In this document: positions 21,074 to 30,463 of the stretch, in pieces
Layout of the letters: each line of letters begins with the position of its first letter
Position numbering within the stretch: position 1 is the stretch's first letter
Origin: Streptococcus mitis
Lineage (GTDB): Bacteria; Bacillota; Bacilli; Lactobacillales; Streptococcaceae
Length of the DNA stretch: 64,000 nucleotides
Reading direction: 5' to 3'
Assembly: GCF_946190065.1 (NCBI RefSeq)
Contig: NZ_CAMHZD010000008.1
Location: 1-64,000, forward strand
The notes under the pieces: generated by a model
What the model was told of the DNA's origin: nothing
Seen by the model: the letters and a program-made list of their open reading frames with translations, nothing else
Database searches by the model: none
Made by a program: the position numbers and the translations under genes

Positions 21074-23689
21074 ATGGAATCAAACACTCAAGGTCACGGA
21101 ACCATCAAAAAATTGCGCACAGGTGCAGTTATTTCAACGCTTGCAATCTCGGCTTTAGGGGTATCTACTAGCGTATCAGCTAATGAAACTGAAGTAGCCG
21201 TTAATGAACCTGCAACTAGGGTAGTTGCTAAGGACGAGGTAGTCCCTAAAGTTCCTAGTCAAGCTGATGTTGACAAGGCTAAGGCTGAATCTGATAAGGC
21301 TAGTCAGGATGTAGCTAAGCAAAAAGAAGTTGTTGCATCTACTGAAGTAAACATTGCTAATGCTGAAAAGACTATCGCTGAAACTACTAAAAAGGTAGAA
21401 GAGGCTAAGACTGTTACACCTGAAAAGGTAGCTGAGGCTAAGGCAGACGCTGATAAGAAAGCTAATGAGCTTGCTACTGCTGAAAAGACTGTAGCTGACG
21501 CTGATAAGTCTGTATCTGCGACTGCTGAGAAGGTTGCTGACCAAACAAAAGTAGTATCTAATGCTGAGAAAACTGCAACTGCAACTGCTGAAAAGGTTGC
21601 TAACGCCCAGAAGAAAGTAGATTCTCTTTCATCTACTACTGATGTTGCTCCCCTTGAAAAAGAGGTAGCTACTCTTACTAATCAAGTCACCGAAGACAAT
21701 CAAGCAGTAGAAACTGCTCAGACTAACCTTGATAACGCTAAAAAGGCTCAATCTAACAAAGAACAAGCTATCAAAGATGCACAAGGTGGGGTATCTCAAG
21801 CTGAATCTAATCTTACTCAAGCTACTACAGCCCTTGCTAATGCTAAGGCTAACAAGTCTTCAAAACAAGATGCTCTCAATGCAGCCAAAATTGACCTAGA
21901 CCGTGCTAAGACTGAGTTGGAAAGTGTTGACAGTGGTCAGGCGAAACTTAATATTAGTTCTGAGTATGTTAGACTTCTAAGAGAGTACTCTAATACTAAA
22001 AATATGTCTTTCTCAGACCAGTTAAAGGCTTTAGGTAAAAAAGAACTTGAAAACAGGGGTATTTTGGGTGCAGAAGGTAACCCTAACAAATATAAGGCTC
22101 CAGAAAAAGATAAGAGTGTCAATGTAGACATTAAAAATCTTACCCCAGAAGTAGAGCGTGAAATTAACTTATTCACGGCTGACCTTATCAACCAAATCCG
22201 TGATGCTTTTGGTAGACCACGTGCTATCGTAACAGAAGACTCTATGCGTATTGCTAAAGAAGTTGCAAAAGCGTCTAAAGAAGAAGAAAACCATGACTTT
22301 GATGCTCTTGACGGAGTAGAAGCGAAAAATGGTATCCTAATTTCAGAAAACCTCGGCTTTAGTGAGAAAGGGGTATCAAACTTAGCAGAGCTAAAAGAAG
22401 TTATCTATAAGAACATTCTTATTGGATTGTTCCTAGACTCTGACTCAGAAGAGCGTTTAAACTGGGCGCATGCTCTTAGTTTTGCTCGTCTAAGTGATAT
22501 TAACAAACCTGACCTAGTTTATCAAAACTACATTGGTGTTGGTTTCCAACCTACAAGCGAAGGTAACTTTAATATCCACATCGACGGTACATCTGATAAT
22601 GGTATCTCTGAAAATGCTAAGTTCGACAAAACCAAGGTAGTTACCGCAAACAATAATGCTAAGGCTCTCCAAGAAAAACTAACATTGGCTCAATCAACTT
22701 ATGATAATGCCCTTTCTGAACTCAACCAAGCCAAATCTTCAGTCCAATCAGCCCAAACTGCCTACACCAACGCTGAAACAGCTCTTGCTGATGCTCGTAC
22801 TAACCTCTCTAACGTAGTAGGTAACAAGATTGATGTTCCAGCGCTTGAAACAGCTCTTGCTGACGCTCAATCTAAACTAGCACAAGACACTAAAGCTTTG
22901 CAAACTGCTAAGGAATCGCTTGCTCTAGCTAAATCAAATGCAACTGACAAGGCTAAGGCTCTTGCTGAAGCTAAGTCAGCTCTTGAAACTGCTAAGGCTG
23001 AACAATCTACTGCTGATCAATCACTTGCCACTGCTAAAGGTGAATTGGAAGTCCTTACTAAAGCTCATGAGGTAGCAGTCTTGGCTCGTAAGTCAGCTGG
23101 TCAAGACCTTGCTCGCAAACGTGAAGCATCTAAAGAAGCTAGTGACACTTATGAAGTCCTTGCTCTTGCCCTTACACACCGTAATGAAGTCCTTAAGGCT
23201 TTGGACAAAGAGCTTACTGATGCTAAATCTAAGCTTGGTGTACTTCGTGCTGAGTTGGAAACTGCTAAGGACGAGTTGGCTCGCCTAGAGGGTATCGCTG
23301 AAGCTAAGGCTCGTATCCTTGCTAAATTGAAAGACCTCAAAGACCGCTACGAAACTGAACAAGCTGAAAAACGTCGCTTGGAAGAGCTATCTCGTAAAGC
23401 AGACGCAATCCGTAAAGCAGGTGGTCAACCTAAAGAAGTTACTAACGCTGACGGTAAAGTAGTTGATGTTGTGGATGGGAAGGCTCAAAATAAGGCAGTA
23501 GTTGCGACAGTAGGAACCAAAGAAGATAGAACGTATCAAGCTCCTGCACAAGCTACAAATGCAAAAGCAGAACCTAAGAAACAACTTCCAAATACAGGAA
23601 CAGAGGAGACAATGCTAGGCTTATTAGGTTTAGGGTTATTAGCAAGTTTAGGATTAGGATATATAAAAAAGGATAGAATAAATGAGTAA
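21074..23689 (+). CDS. LPNTG-anchored SEC10/PgrA-type surface protein
   Basis: This large cell-wall protein has 871 residues. It has a signal peptide (about 1-37, IKKLRTGAVISTLAISALGV, cleavage near VSA), a long Ala/Lys coiled coil (about 40-285), a central globular domain (about 290-545; CAP-like segments with SENLGFSEKG and LSFARLSDI) and a second coiled coil (about 550-790). A linker and the sortase signal LPNTG (838-842), hydrophobic helix and charged tail follow. The layout matches SEC10/PgrA surface-exclusion proteins, which reduce redundant conjugative transfer or promote aggregation. Within this IME an entry-exclusion or adhesion role is inferred. Confidence 0.85.
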   Translation: MESNTQGHGTIKKLRTGAVISTLAISALGVSTSVSANETEVAVNEPATRVVAKDEVVPKVPSQADVDKAKAESDKASQDVAKQKEVVASTEVNIANAEKTIAETTKKVEEAKTVTPEKVAEAKADADKKANELATAEKTVADADKSVSATAEKVADQTKVVSNAEKTATATAEKVANAQKKVDSLSSTTDVAPLEKEVATLTNQVTEDNQAVETAQTNLDNAKKAQSNKEQAIKDAQGGVSQAESNLTQATTALANAKANKSSKQDALNAAKIDLDRAKTELESVDSGQAKLNISSEYVRLLREYSNTKNMSFSDQLKALGKKELENRGILGAEGNPNKYKAPEKDKSVNVDIKNLTPEVEREINLFTADLINQIRDAFGRPRAIVTEDSMRIAKEVAKASKEEENHDFDALDGVEAKNGILISENLGFSEKGVSNLAELKEVIYKNILIGLFLDSDSEERLNWAHALSFARLSDINKPDLVYQNYIGVGFQPTSEGNFNIHIDGTSDNGISENAKFDKTKVVTANNNAKALQEKLTLAQSTYDNALSELNQAKSSVQSAQTAYTNAETALADARTNLSNVVGNKIDVPALETALADAQSKLAQDTKALQTAKESLALAKSNATDKAKALAEAKSALETAKAEQSTADQSLATAKGELEVLTKAHEVAVLARKSAGQDLARKREASKEASDTYEVLALALTHRNEVLKALDKELTDAKSKLGVLRAELETAKDELARLEGIAEAKARILAKLKDLKDRYETEQAEKRRLEELSRKADAIRKAGGQPKEVTNADGKVVDVVDGKAQNKAVVATVGTKEDRTYQAPAQATNAKAEPKKQLPNTGTEETMLGLLGLGLLASLGLGYIKKDRINE

Positions 23690-24125
23690 TACAAGAAATT
23701 GTCTAAGAGAATTTATCAAATATAATTTATCGATTAGAAACTTTACTGTAACAAACCAAGGAAATTATTTGAAAGCAATAAAAGGGAAAGAAAAATATAG
23801 AATTTTGCCTGTTACTAGAACAATTCCGATAGAATCTGAAACTACTACTGTTGAAGCAAACTATGAAACTGTTAAAAAATTTCAAAAATATAATAATGGA
23901 AAATATATTGATTGTATTGCTTATGCCATAAGCAAAGTATCAGATGATAAAATTCAAGGGCTCGAATTATTTATAATTCCTATAGTAGAATTTGAGAAAT
24001 ATGTTCAACCTGATAAAAAAACTGGGGATGTTTTATCGAGAGCCTCTAATCACTATCATTATAACTATGCAAAATATAGTCATCAAATTAATGAATTAGT
24101 CCATGATTCTTGGATGAGAAAGTAA
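23682..24125 (+). CDS. hypothetical protein coupled to the surface-protein gene
   Basis: The 147-residue basic protein overlaps the end of the surface-protein gene by 8 bases. It has no signal peptide. It contains a beta-rich centre and a His/Tyr-rich patch near the C-terminus (NHYHYNYAKYSHQINELVHD). No family is recognised. Being last in the element, next to the att site, it is a typical position for cargo. Confidence 0.6.
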   Translation: MSNTRNCLREFIKYNLSIRNFTVTNQGNYLKAIKGKEKYRILPVTRTIPIESETTTVEANYETVKKFQKYNNGKYIDCIAYAISKVSDDKIQGLELFIIPIVEFEKYVQPDKKTGDVLSRASNHYHYNYAKYSHQINELVHDSWMRK

Positions 24126-24130
24126 AAAAT

Positions 24131-24167
24131 AAAAAATCTTCTTACTTATTGTAGGAAGATTTTTTTG
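24131..24167 (+). terminator. terminator at the right end of the IME operon
   Basis: AAAAAATCTTC pairs with GAAGATTTTTT. A second hairpin, AAAGTCCTA/TAGGACTTT, follows at 24224-24250. Confidence 0.75.
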
Positions 24168-24289
24168 GATTCCTAAAATTTATTGAAAAGACTGCGCTAT
24201 TCCAACAATTTTTAGGAATAAAAAAAGTCCTAAGAATTTTCTAGGACTTTATATTCTTCGATTGTTGACTTTCTTTTTTATTTCAAAAA

Positions 24290-24311
24290 AGGTTGCCAAA
24301 AAGGTTGCCAT
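24290..24311. repeat. arm-type repeats, rpmG end of the IME
   Basis: Exact 22-base copy of 14351-14372 (two GGTTGCC words 12 bases apart), in the same orientation. Confidence 0.7.
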
Positions 24312-24404
24312 AGAACTGATTTCAAATGATTTGTAATGAAATTCAATATTTTAAAAATCGCATGAAATCAATGTTTTTCAGCATGTACTGAAATGTAATG
24401 AAAC

Positions 24405-24417
24405 CTTATTTAACTTC
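24405..24417. repeat. attachment core of the IME in the rpmG 3' end
   Basis: CTTATTTAACTTC contains the complement of the rpmG stop codon and its last codons; the distal copy is at 14251-14263. Confidence 0.5.
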
Positions 24418-24555
24418 TGTAAACACAACGTGTTTGCGAAGTTTTGGTGAGTATTTCTTCAATTGAAGACGGTCTGGAGTGTTACGTTTGTTTTTAGAAG
24501 TAAGGTACAAGCGTTCACCAGATTCTTTGTGTTCAAGTGTAATATTTACGCGCAT
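24406..24555 (-). CDS. rpmG: 50S ribosomal protein L33
   Basis: The 49-residue protein reads [20 protein letters not shown] and ends HVVFTEVK, typical of bacterial L33 without the zinc cysteines (the C- type used under zinc limitation). It follows rpmF in the same direction with a 15-base gap, and GGGAG precedes the ATG. Its stop codon lies inside the IME attachment core and the coding sequence is intact. Confidence 0.95.
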
Positions 24556-24570
24556 GGTATCTCCCTTCTA

Positions 24571-24753
24571 TTATTCAGCTGATGCAGCTTTAGCGATTTT
24601 ACGTCCTTTGTAGTATCCTTTAAGTGATACACGGTGAGAACGTGAGTAATCTCCAGTAGTTTCGTCAAAGTTTACAGATGGAGCTGTTACTTTGTAGTGT
24701 GTACGACGTTTGTTTTTCTTCGCTTTTGAAGTGCGACGTGCAGGTACTGCCAT
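24571..24753 (-). CDS. rpmF: 50S ribosomal protein L32
   Basis: The 60-residue L32 starts [20 protein letters not shown], the family's signature start, and lacks the four zinc cysteines, matching the zinc-independent form of the adjacent L33. AAAGGAG lies before the ATG. rpmF-rpmG forms a leftward pair. Confidence 0.97.
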
Positions 24754-24863
24754 TTTGATTTCTCCTTTAGGTATTTATATTCGATTCAATCTACTGATTT
24801 TCATCAACCATACTAGGATAACACATTTTTTTTGTAAAGTAAAGTTACTTGACAAAAAAAGAT

Positions 24864-24900
24864 GAAAAAATTCTCCTGTCAGACCTAGCAGACAGGAGAA
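24864..24900 (-). terminator. terminator for the leftward pseudogene pair
   Basis: TTCTCCTGTC (24871-24880) and GACAGGAGAA (24891-24900) form a perfect 10-bp stem with a T run on the minus-strand side. Confidence 0.8.
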
Positions 24901-24904
24901 GGTG

Positions 24905-25104
24905 TTAAATGTCAATCTCAAATGGTTCGTCAATGGTTTCTGATACGTATTTTCCGTCTTTCTTCCGTTGTTTGACACATTCTGTAAGGAGATATTCGAT
25001 TTGCCCATTGACTGAACGAAAGTCATCTTCTGCCCATGAGGCGAGTGCAGCGTATAACTTTGTTGAGAGTCGAAGGGGGATCTGCTTTTTTTAGCTTCAA
25101 CCAT
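24905..25104 (-). pseudogene. ribbon-helix-helix (Arc-type) protein, frameshifted in a poly-A tract
   Basis: From ATG 25104 the frame starts MVEAKK and then shifts at a run of seven A residues. Adding one A restores a frame reading [20 protein letters not shown] and ending [11 protein letters not shown] at 24905. That product would be a 66-residue Arc-like DNA-binding protein. Either it is a true pseudogene or phase variation or a sequencing error removed one base. It follows the SPFH pseudogene in the same direction. Confidence 0.75.
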
Positions 25105-25106
25105 CT

Positions 25107-25734
25107 TTAGTAAAGACTTCCTGTGTTGACAATTGGTTGTGCATCATGATTGCCACAGAGGACGACTAGGAGATTGGAAACCATAGCAGCTTTTCGTTCT
25201 TCGTCAATCTCTACCAATTCCCCTTCATTGATCCGTTCTAGTGCCATTTCAACCATTCCTACAGCACCATCTACAATCATCTTACGGGCATCAATAATGG
25301 AAGTAATTTCTGGAGCATAAGCTAGGTAAGTGATACGTGCTTCAAGGATTTCCTAAGCAGTCATTGTCATTTGATGATTTAGCTCCTAAAAAAGGAGATT
25401 TTGTGCTAACATCACCACTTTGTCCAAGTCGAGTGTGGTTTGCAGGGTTGACTGCTACGCTGAAGGGATTGACAAAGTAAAAGCCAGGTTCTTTGATGGT
25501 ACCTGTATAGTTACCAAAGAGTGTCAGAACCATAGCCTCCTGAGGTTTGACAACTTTTAAACCAGCATGAGTTAGCGCTGCAATTACGATTAGTAAAGGT
25601 CCGATAATAATTCCAAAAATGTTTTCCGAACCAACACCCATTATAAATATAAAGATACCAAGTACGATTGTCAACTCAATGAGAATCAATGCTAATACAC
25701 CATTTAGTTTTGAATTGATTAGTTTTTCAGTCAT
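25107..25734 (-). pseudogene. SPFH/prohibitin-domain membrane protein, internally deleted
   Basis: The N-terminal part is intact from ATG 25734 (GAGGT upstream). It has two membrane segments (NGVLALILIELTIVLGIFIF and the IFGIIIGPLLIVIAALTH region) and the start of the SPFH domain (LKVVKPQEAMVLTLFGNYTG). After about residue 125 it runs into a stop near 25342. A different frame then continues with [16 protein letters not shown] through to NTGSLY at 25107, which is the C-terminal part of the same family. The family length is near 290-300 residues, so roughly 90-110 residues of the middle are missing. Confidence 0.8.
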
Positions 25735-25924
25735 AAGAATGACCTCTGTTATTTGATATCTAAATGATATCATTTTGTTTTTAAAAATTAATAGAAAGTT
25801 GACAAATAATCACTAAAAAGTTTCAGCCCAATAATTACTTGTAGGAAGTGAGATTATATTGTGCTGAAATACTCTTTTATTCTTATAACTTTTACACTAT
25901 AATTGTAGTTAGAAAGGAAGAGAA

Positions 25925-27955
25925 ATGTTTGATTATAGAGCACTAGTTATTTTGATGACTTTGATGGATCATTGTGAGCTATCATTATATGAATTATCTG
26001 TTAAGGTGAGCTTACCTATAAAGGAAGTCAAAGAAGGAATAGATTATTTAGTGCCTTATCTAGCTAATAAAGGGATAGTGCTGGATAAAAAACAAGGTCG
26101 CTATAGTTTATCAAATCGTACGAAGCAGTCTTTGACAGATATTATTAAGTCGGATGAATTGGTTTTACCAAAGTCGACTCGCTTAGCATTAATCTATCTT
26201 TACACTTTTTGCCGATTAGATTTTATATCGAATAATCATTACCAAGACTTTTTGAAAGTAAGTAAGAATACAACCTTATCTGATATTCAATCATTAAGAA
26301 AGATTATGTTAGATAATGATTTGGAGCTAGGGTACAGTAGAGCAAAAGGTTATACTTTACACGGTTCAGAGTGGAATAAGCACCGTTTAGCTTTTCAAAT
26401 GGTTAGTGAGTTGCTGGAATCCTCCATAGGGATTTGGGGGTTGGATTATGTTTTATCCAGTTGGGGGTATTCATTAACTTATGATTTGATTGATCAGGTA
26501 GTTAAAGATTATTATGAAAAGCTACAGATAGTACCTATTGTTAATCAATTAAAAGTTTGCCTTTTCGGTTTAGTATTCATTATATGTAGGTATCAAAGGG
26601 ATGTTGAAAGAGTATGTCTTTCAGAGACATTAGTATCTCCTATTATTCAAGATATAACGACTATTTTATTAGATACAGTAGTTGATTTGGGAATTATAGA
26701 TACGGTATTTTCAGAGGATGATTATCGCTATGTCACAGTTTTATTATCAAGTTGCTTTGAAGGTGAAGTAGATGTTGCTCCGGTTTACTTTAATCAATTA
26801 ACAGAGGCTATTATAAGTAGAATGGAAGATATTTCTTTGTTACATTTTAAACAAAGAGAAGTATTGAGAGAAAATCTTCGCCGCCACCTTATACCGGCTT
26901 ACTATAGATTAAAGTTCGGCTTACCTAGCTCAAATGAATATGTGTTGCATGTTAAAGAACATTATCCTGATTTATTTGAACTAGTAAAAGATTCTTTGAC
27001 TCCCTTGATGGACGCTATTGACAAGCCCATACCTGATAGTGAAACAGCATATTTTGTTATCCATTTTGGAGGATATTTAAAGAAAGCAGACACTTTGCCT
27101 CAAAAATGTTATAAAGCAGCAATTATTTGTCCTAATGGAATTAGTTCTTCATTGATGATAAAAGAGAATCTATTAGCATTATTCCCTCAGATTGAGTTTA
27201 TAGGAACCTCAAAGATTGATGATTTATATGCGAAAACTAGTAGTGACTATGATATGGTTTTTTCTACTATAAAGGTGGATACAGAGAAGCCAAATTATCT
27301 AGTTTCTGTTATGATGACGGAAGAACAAACAACACAGTTAGTTGAATTGGTATCAAAAGATTTCCCAGATACAGGGTATCGAGATATTGAGCTTAATCAG
27401 ATAATTAGCATAGTAAGACGATATAGTGTAATCACACAAGAATTAGAGTTAAAATTAGCATTAAAGAGGTATCTCTATCAAGAAATGAACAGAAAGGAAG
27501 TGTTACCATTGTTAGAAGAATTAATTACAAAAGAAACTTATCAGGTTAGTTCGGAAAAATTAGGATGGAAGGAGGCAATTCGTTTAGCAGCTAAACCGCT
27601 TTTGGATCAACATAAGATAACTGAGAACTACCCTGAGGCAATGATTCAAAAAGTAGAAGAGTTTGGGCCTTTTATTAATTTAGGGAAGGGAGTAGCAATT
27701 CCTCACGCTCGGCCAGATGAAGGTGTGAATGAAATAGGAATGTCAATGTTAGTTTTGGAAGAACCGATTTATTTATTGGATAATCCAGAACAAGAGGTAA
27801 GATTGTTGATTTGTATTGCAGCTATTGATAATGAGAGTCATTTAAAGGCTTTGTCACATTTAACAACAATTTTAAGAGATAAAAATCATGTTCAAACTTT
27901 AATATCATCAAAAAACTATGATGACATTGAAATGATAATTAAACAGGAGGATTAG
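25925..27955 (+). CDS. BglG/MtlR-type PTS-regulated transcriptional activator
   Basis: This activator of the downstream sugar operon is controlled by PTS phosphorylation. The 676 residues comprise an N-terminal HTH (about 1-60), a second HTH region (~60-170), two PRD domains (about 175-390), an EIIB-like domain (about 395-480, CPNGISSSLMIKENL) and a C-terminal EIIA (fructose/mannitol type) domain with the phospho-acceptor His near 594 in GVAIPHARPDEG. No free EIIA gene lies in the operon, so this domain may double as the transporter's EIIA. AAAGGAAGAG lies before the ATG. Confidence 0.88.
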   Translation: MFDYRALVILMTLMDHCELSLYELSVKVSLPIKEVKEGIDYLVPYLANKGIVLDKKQGRYSLSNRTKQSLTDIIKSDELVLPKSTRLALIYLYTFCRLDFISNNHYQDFLKVSKNTTLSDIQSLRKIMLDNDLELGYSRAKGYTLHGSEWNKHRLAFQMVSELLESSIGIWGLDYVLSSWGYSLTYDLIDQVVKDYYEKLQIVPIVNQLKVCLFGLVFIICRYQRDVERVCLSETLVSPIIQDITTILLDTVVDLGIIDTVFSEDDYRYVTVLLSSCFEGEVDVAPVYFNQLTEAIISRMEDISLLHFKQREVLRENLRRHLIPAYYRLKFGLPSSNEYVLHVKEHYPDLFELVKDSLTPLMDAIDKPIPDSETAYFVIHFGGYLKKADTLPQKCYKAAIICPNGISSSLMIKENLLALFPQIEFIGTSKIDDLYAKTSSDYDMVFSTIKVDTEKPNYLVSVMMTEEQTTQLVELVSKDFPDTGYRDIELNQIISIVRRYSVITQELELKLALKRYLYQEMNRKEVLPLLEELITKETYQVSSEKLGWKEAIRLAAKPLLDQHKITENYPEAMIQKVEEFGPFINLGKGVAIPHARPDEGVNEIGMSMLVLEEPIYLLDNPEQEVRLLICIAAIDNESHLKALSHLTTILRDKNHVQTLISSKNYDDIEMIIKQED

Positions 27956-27958
27956 ATA

Positions 27959-28243
27959 ATGTTAAAAATTGGTACAGCTTGTGGTTCAGGATTAGGTTCA
28001 AGTTTTATGGTACAGATGAATATTGAATCTGTATTGAGTGATTTGAATGTTTCAGATGTAGAAGTTGAACACTATGATTTAGGTGGAGCAGATCCAAATG
28101 CAGCTGATATTTGGATTGTTGGTCGTGATTTAGCTGATTCAGCTAGTCATCTTGGAGATGTTCGTATCTTAAATAGTATTATTGATATGGATGAACTACG
28201 AGAATTAATTACTAAACTTTGTGAAGAAAAAGGACTTATTTAG
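27959..28243 (+). CDS. PTS EIIB component, ascorbate/galactitol type
   Basis: The 94-residue phosphocarrier has the active-site Cys at residue 8 in IGTACGSGLGSSFMVQMN, the P-loop typical of lactose/galactitol/ascorbate EIIB proteins. It passes phosphate from EIIA to the sugar at the EIIC transporter encoded next. It starts 3 bases after the regulator gene (AGGAGG upstream). Confidence 0.92.
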   Translation: MLKIGTACGSGLGSSFMVQMNIESVLSDLNVSDVEVEHYDLGGADPNAADIWIVGRDLADSASHLGDVRILNSIIDMDELRELITKLCEEKGLI

Positions 28244-28255
28244 GAGGCTAGCGTC

Positions 28256-29602
28256 ATGATGAAGTTCATATTGGATATTGTTAGTACACCAGCTATTTTA
28301 GTAGCTTTAATTGCAATCTTAGGATTAGTTCTTCAGAAGAAGAAATTACCTGATATTATTAAAGGTGGAATTAAGACCTTTGTTGGTTTCTTAGTTGTAT
28401 CTGGTGGTGCAGGAATTGTACAAAATTCTTTGAATCCATTTGGTACCATGTTTGAACATGCTTTTCATTTATCTGGAGTTGTACCGAATAATGAAGCAAT
28501 TGTAGCTGTAGCTTTAACCACATATGGCTCAGCTACTGCAATGATTATGTTTGCAGGTATGGTATTCAATATCTTAATTGCTCGTTTTACTCGATTCAAA
28601 TATATCTTTTTAACAGGGCACCACACTCTATATATGGCGTGTATGATTGCGGTCATTTTATCAGTTGCTGGCTTTACAAGTTTGCCTCTTATCTTACTAG
28701 GAGGATTAGCACTTGGTATTATTATGAGTGTTTCCCCGGCATTTGTGCAAAAATATATGGTTCAATTAACTGGAAATGACAAGGTGGCTTTAGGTCATTT
28801 CAGTTCTTTGGGATATTGGTTAAGTGGTTTCACTGGTAGCCTTATCGGTGACAAATCAAAATCAACAGAGGACATTAAATTCCCAAAGAGTTTAGCTTTT
28901 TTACGTGATAGTACTGTTAGTATTACTTTATCTATGGCAGTTATTTACATTATTGTAGCTATCTTTGCAGGGTCAGAATATATAGAAAAAGAAATCAGTA
29001 ATGGTACAAGTGGTCTAGTTTATGCTTTACAATTAGCAGGTCAATTTGCAGCAGGTGTATTTGTTATTTTAGCAGGTGTTCGCCTTATTTTGGGTGAAAT
29101 TGTTCCAGCCTTTAAAGGTATTTCAGAGCGTCTTGTACCTAATTCAAAACCTGCTTTGGATTGTCCGATTGTTTATACTTATGCACCTAATGCAGTCCTA
29201 ATTGGATTTATCTCTAGTTTTGTTGGTGGTTTAGTAAGTATGGCAATTATGATTGCTTCAGGAACGGTTGTCATCTTACCAGGCGTTGTGCCTCATTTCT
29301 TCTGTGGAGCGACTGCAGGTGTCATTGGGAATGCATCTGGTGGTGTTCGTGGAGCCACTATTGGAGCATTTTTACAAGGTATTTTAATTAGTTTTCTTCC
29401 AGTCTTTTTAATGCCAGTTTTGGGAGGACTTGGTTTCCAAGGGTCAACTTTCTCAGATGCAGATTTTGGTCTATCAGGAATTATTTTAGGAATGTTGAAT
29501 CAATTTGGCTCACAAGCAGGCATTGTTATTGGTCTTGTTCTTATTCTAGCAGTTATGTTTGGAGTATCCTTTATTAAAAAGCCATCTGCAAAGGAGGAAT
29601 AA
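28256..29602 (+). CDS. PTS EIIC component, ascorbate (UlaA/SgaT) family
   Basis: The 448-residue permease has about 11 hydrophobic segments and the UlaA-family stretches (GFLVVSGGAGIVQNSLNP, HHTLYMACMIAVILS, LVPNSKPALDCPIVYTYAPN). It moves and, with the EIIB, phosphorylates its sugar at the membrane. The ascorbate assignment is by family. The adjoining transketolase subunits suggest that the product enters the pentose phosphate pathway. Confidence 0.92.
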   Translation: MMKFILDIVSTPAILVALIAILGLVLQKKKLPDIIKGGIKTFVGFLVVSGGAGIVQNSLNPFGTMFEHAFHLSGVVPNNEAIVAVALTTYGSATAMIMFAGMVFNILIARFTRFKYIFLTGHHTLYMACMIAVILSVAGFTSLPLILLGGLALGIIMSVSPAFVQKYMVQLTGNDKVALGHFSSLGYWLSGFTGSLIGDKSKSTEDIKFPKSLAFLRDSTVSITLSMAVIYIIVAIFAGSEYIEKEISNGTSGLVYALQLAGQFAAGVFVILAGVRLILGEIVPAFKGISERLVPNSKPALDCPIVYTYAPNAVLIGFISSFVGGLVSMAIMIASGTVVILPGVVPHFFCGATAGVIGNASGGVRGATIGAFLQGILISFLPVFLMPVLGGLGFQGSTFSDADFGLSGIILGMLNQFGSQAGIVIGLVLILAVMFGVSFIKKPSAKEE

Positions 29603-29605
29603 GGG

Positions 29606-30463
29606 ATGATTTTAAGTGAAAATAGAGAAGATGAGTTAAGAAAATTTGCAACAAAAATCCGATTAAATACTCTTAGAACATTGAATCATCTTGGATTCGG
29701 CCATTATGGAGGGAGTCTGTCTATAGTAGAAGTTTTAGCAGTGCTTTATGGTGAAATAATGCCGATGACTCCAGAAATATTTGCGTCACGAGATAGAGAT
29801 TATTTTGTTTTATCCAAGGGACATGCTGGACCAGCTTTGTACAGCACACTCTATTTGAATGGTTTCTTTGACAAAGAATTCTTACATTCTTTAAATACAA
29901 ATGGAACCAAATTACCGTCTCATCCTGATAGAAATCTAACGCCGGGCATAGATATGACAACTGGCTCTTTAGGACAGGGAATTAGTGTTGCAACCGGACT
30001 TGCATATGGTCAGAGAATAAGAAAAAGTCCCTTTTATACCTATGCTATTGTTGGAGATGGTGAGTTAAATGAGGGACAATGTTGGGAGGCTATACAGTTT
30101 GCTTCTCATCAACAGTTATCTAATTTAATTGTATTTGTAGACGATAACAAAAAACAATTAGATGGTTTTACAAAGGATATTTGTAATCCAGGTGATTTTG
30201 TAGAAAAATTCTCAGCATTTGGGTTTGAATCCATTAGGGTCAATGGTTCAGATATTAGAGAAATTTATGAAGGGATTATCCAATTAAAACAGTCAAATAA
30301 TTCATCCCCTAAGTGTATTGTATTAGACACTATTAAAGGTCAAGGAGTTCGAGAGCTGGAAGAAATGAAATCCAATCATCATCTTCGCCCTACTGTAGAG
30401 GAGAGACAAATGTTAACTTCAGTTGTAGAAAGATTAAGTCAGGAATTGGAGGAAACAGAATGA
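29606..30463 (+). CDS. transketolase N-terminal (TPP-binding) subunit
   Basis: The 285-residue subunit covers the thiamine-diphosphate domain: HFGHY-like NHLGFGHYGGS, KGHAGPALYSTLYLNGF, the GSLGQGISVATG loop, and the TPP motif GDGELNEGQCWEA followed by FVDDNKKQLDG. It pairs with the C-terminal subunit encoded with a 4-base overlap (ATGA) to form a split transketolase that exchanges two-carbon units between pentose-pathway sugars. Confidence 0.95.
   Translation: MILSENREDELRKFATKIRLNTLRTLNHLGFGHYGGSLSIVEVLAVLYGEIMPMTPEIFASRDRDYFVLSKGHAGPALYSTLYLNGFFDKEFLHSLNTNGTKLPSHPDRNLTPGIDMTTGSLGQGISVATGLAYGQRIRKSPFYTYAIVGDGELNEGQCWEAIQFASHQQLSNLIVFVDDNKKQLDGFTKDICNPGDFVEKFSAFGFESIRVNGSDIREIYEGIIQLKQSNNSSPKCIVLDTIKGQGVRELEEMKSNHHLRPTVEERQMLTSVVERLSQELEETE

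Larger units (their letters stand above)
14251..24417. mobile_element. integrative and mobilizable element in the rpmG 3' end
   Basis: The ~10.2-kb element carries integrase, excisionase-like protein, Rep_trans/MobT relaxase, oriT-like hairpin and TcpA-type ATPase, but no type IV secretion genes (no VirB4/VirB6-like or lytic transglycosylase genes). It therefore needs a helper conjugative element. A surface-exclusion-like LPNTG protein and two orphans are its cargo. rpmG 3' ends are known targets of streptococcal integrative elements with this type of module. Confidence 0.8.

Noticed and set aside
21300-23300. Repeated words inside the LPNTG gene as a possible repeat array or CRISPR
   Set aside because: The repetition is codon-level (Ala, Lys, Asp coiled coil) with no constant spacer or repeat length. 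No CRISPR array was seen anywhere in the window.
24775-25104. 109-aa protein in the frame starting [11 protein letters not shown]
   Set aside because: It is the shifted frame of the RHH pseudogene; the other frame reads a coherent Arc-like protein.
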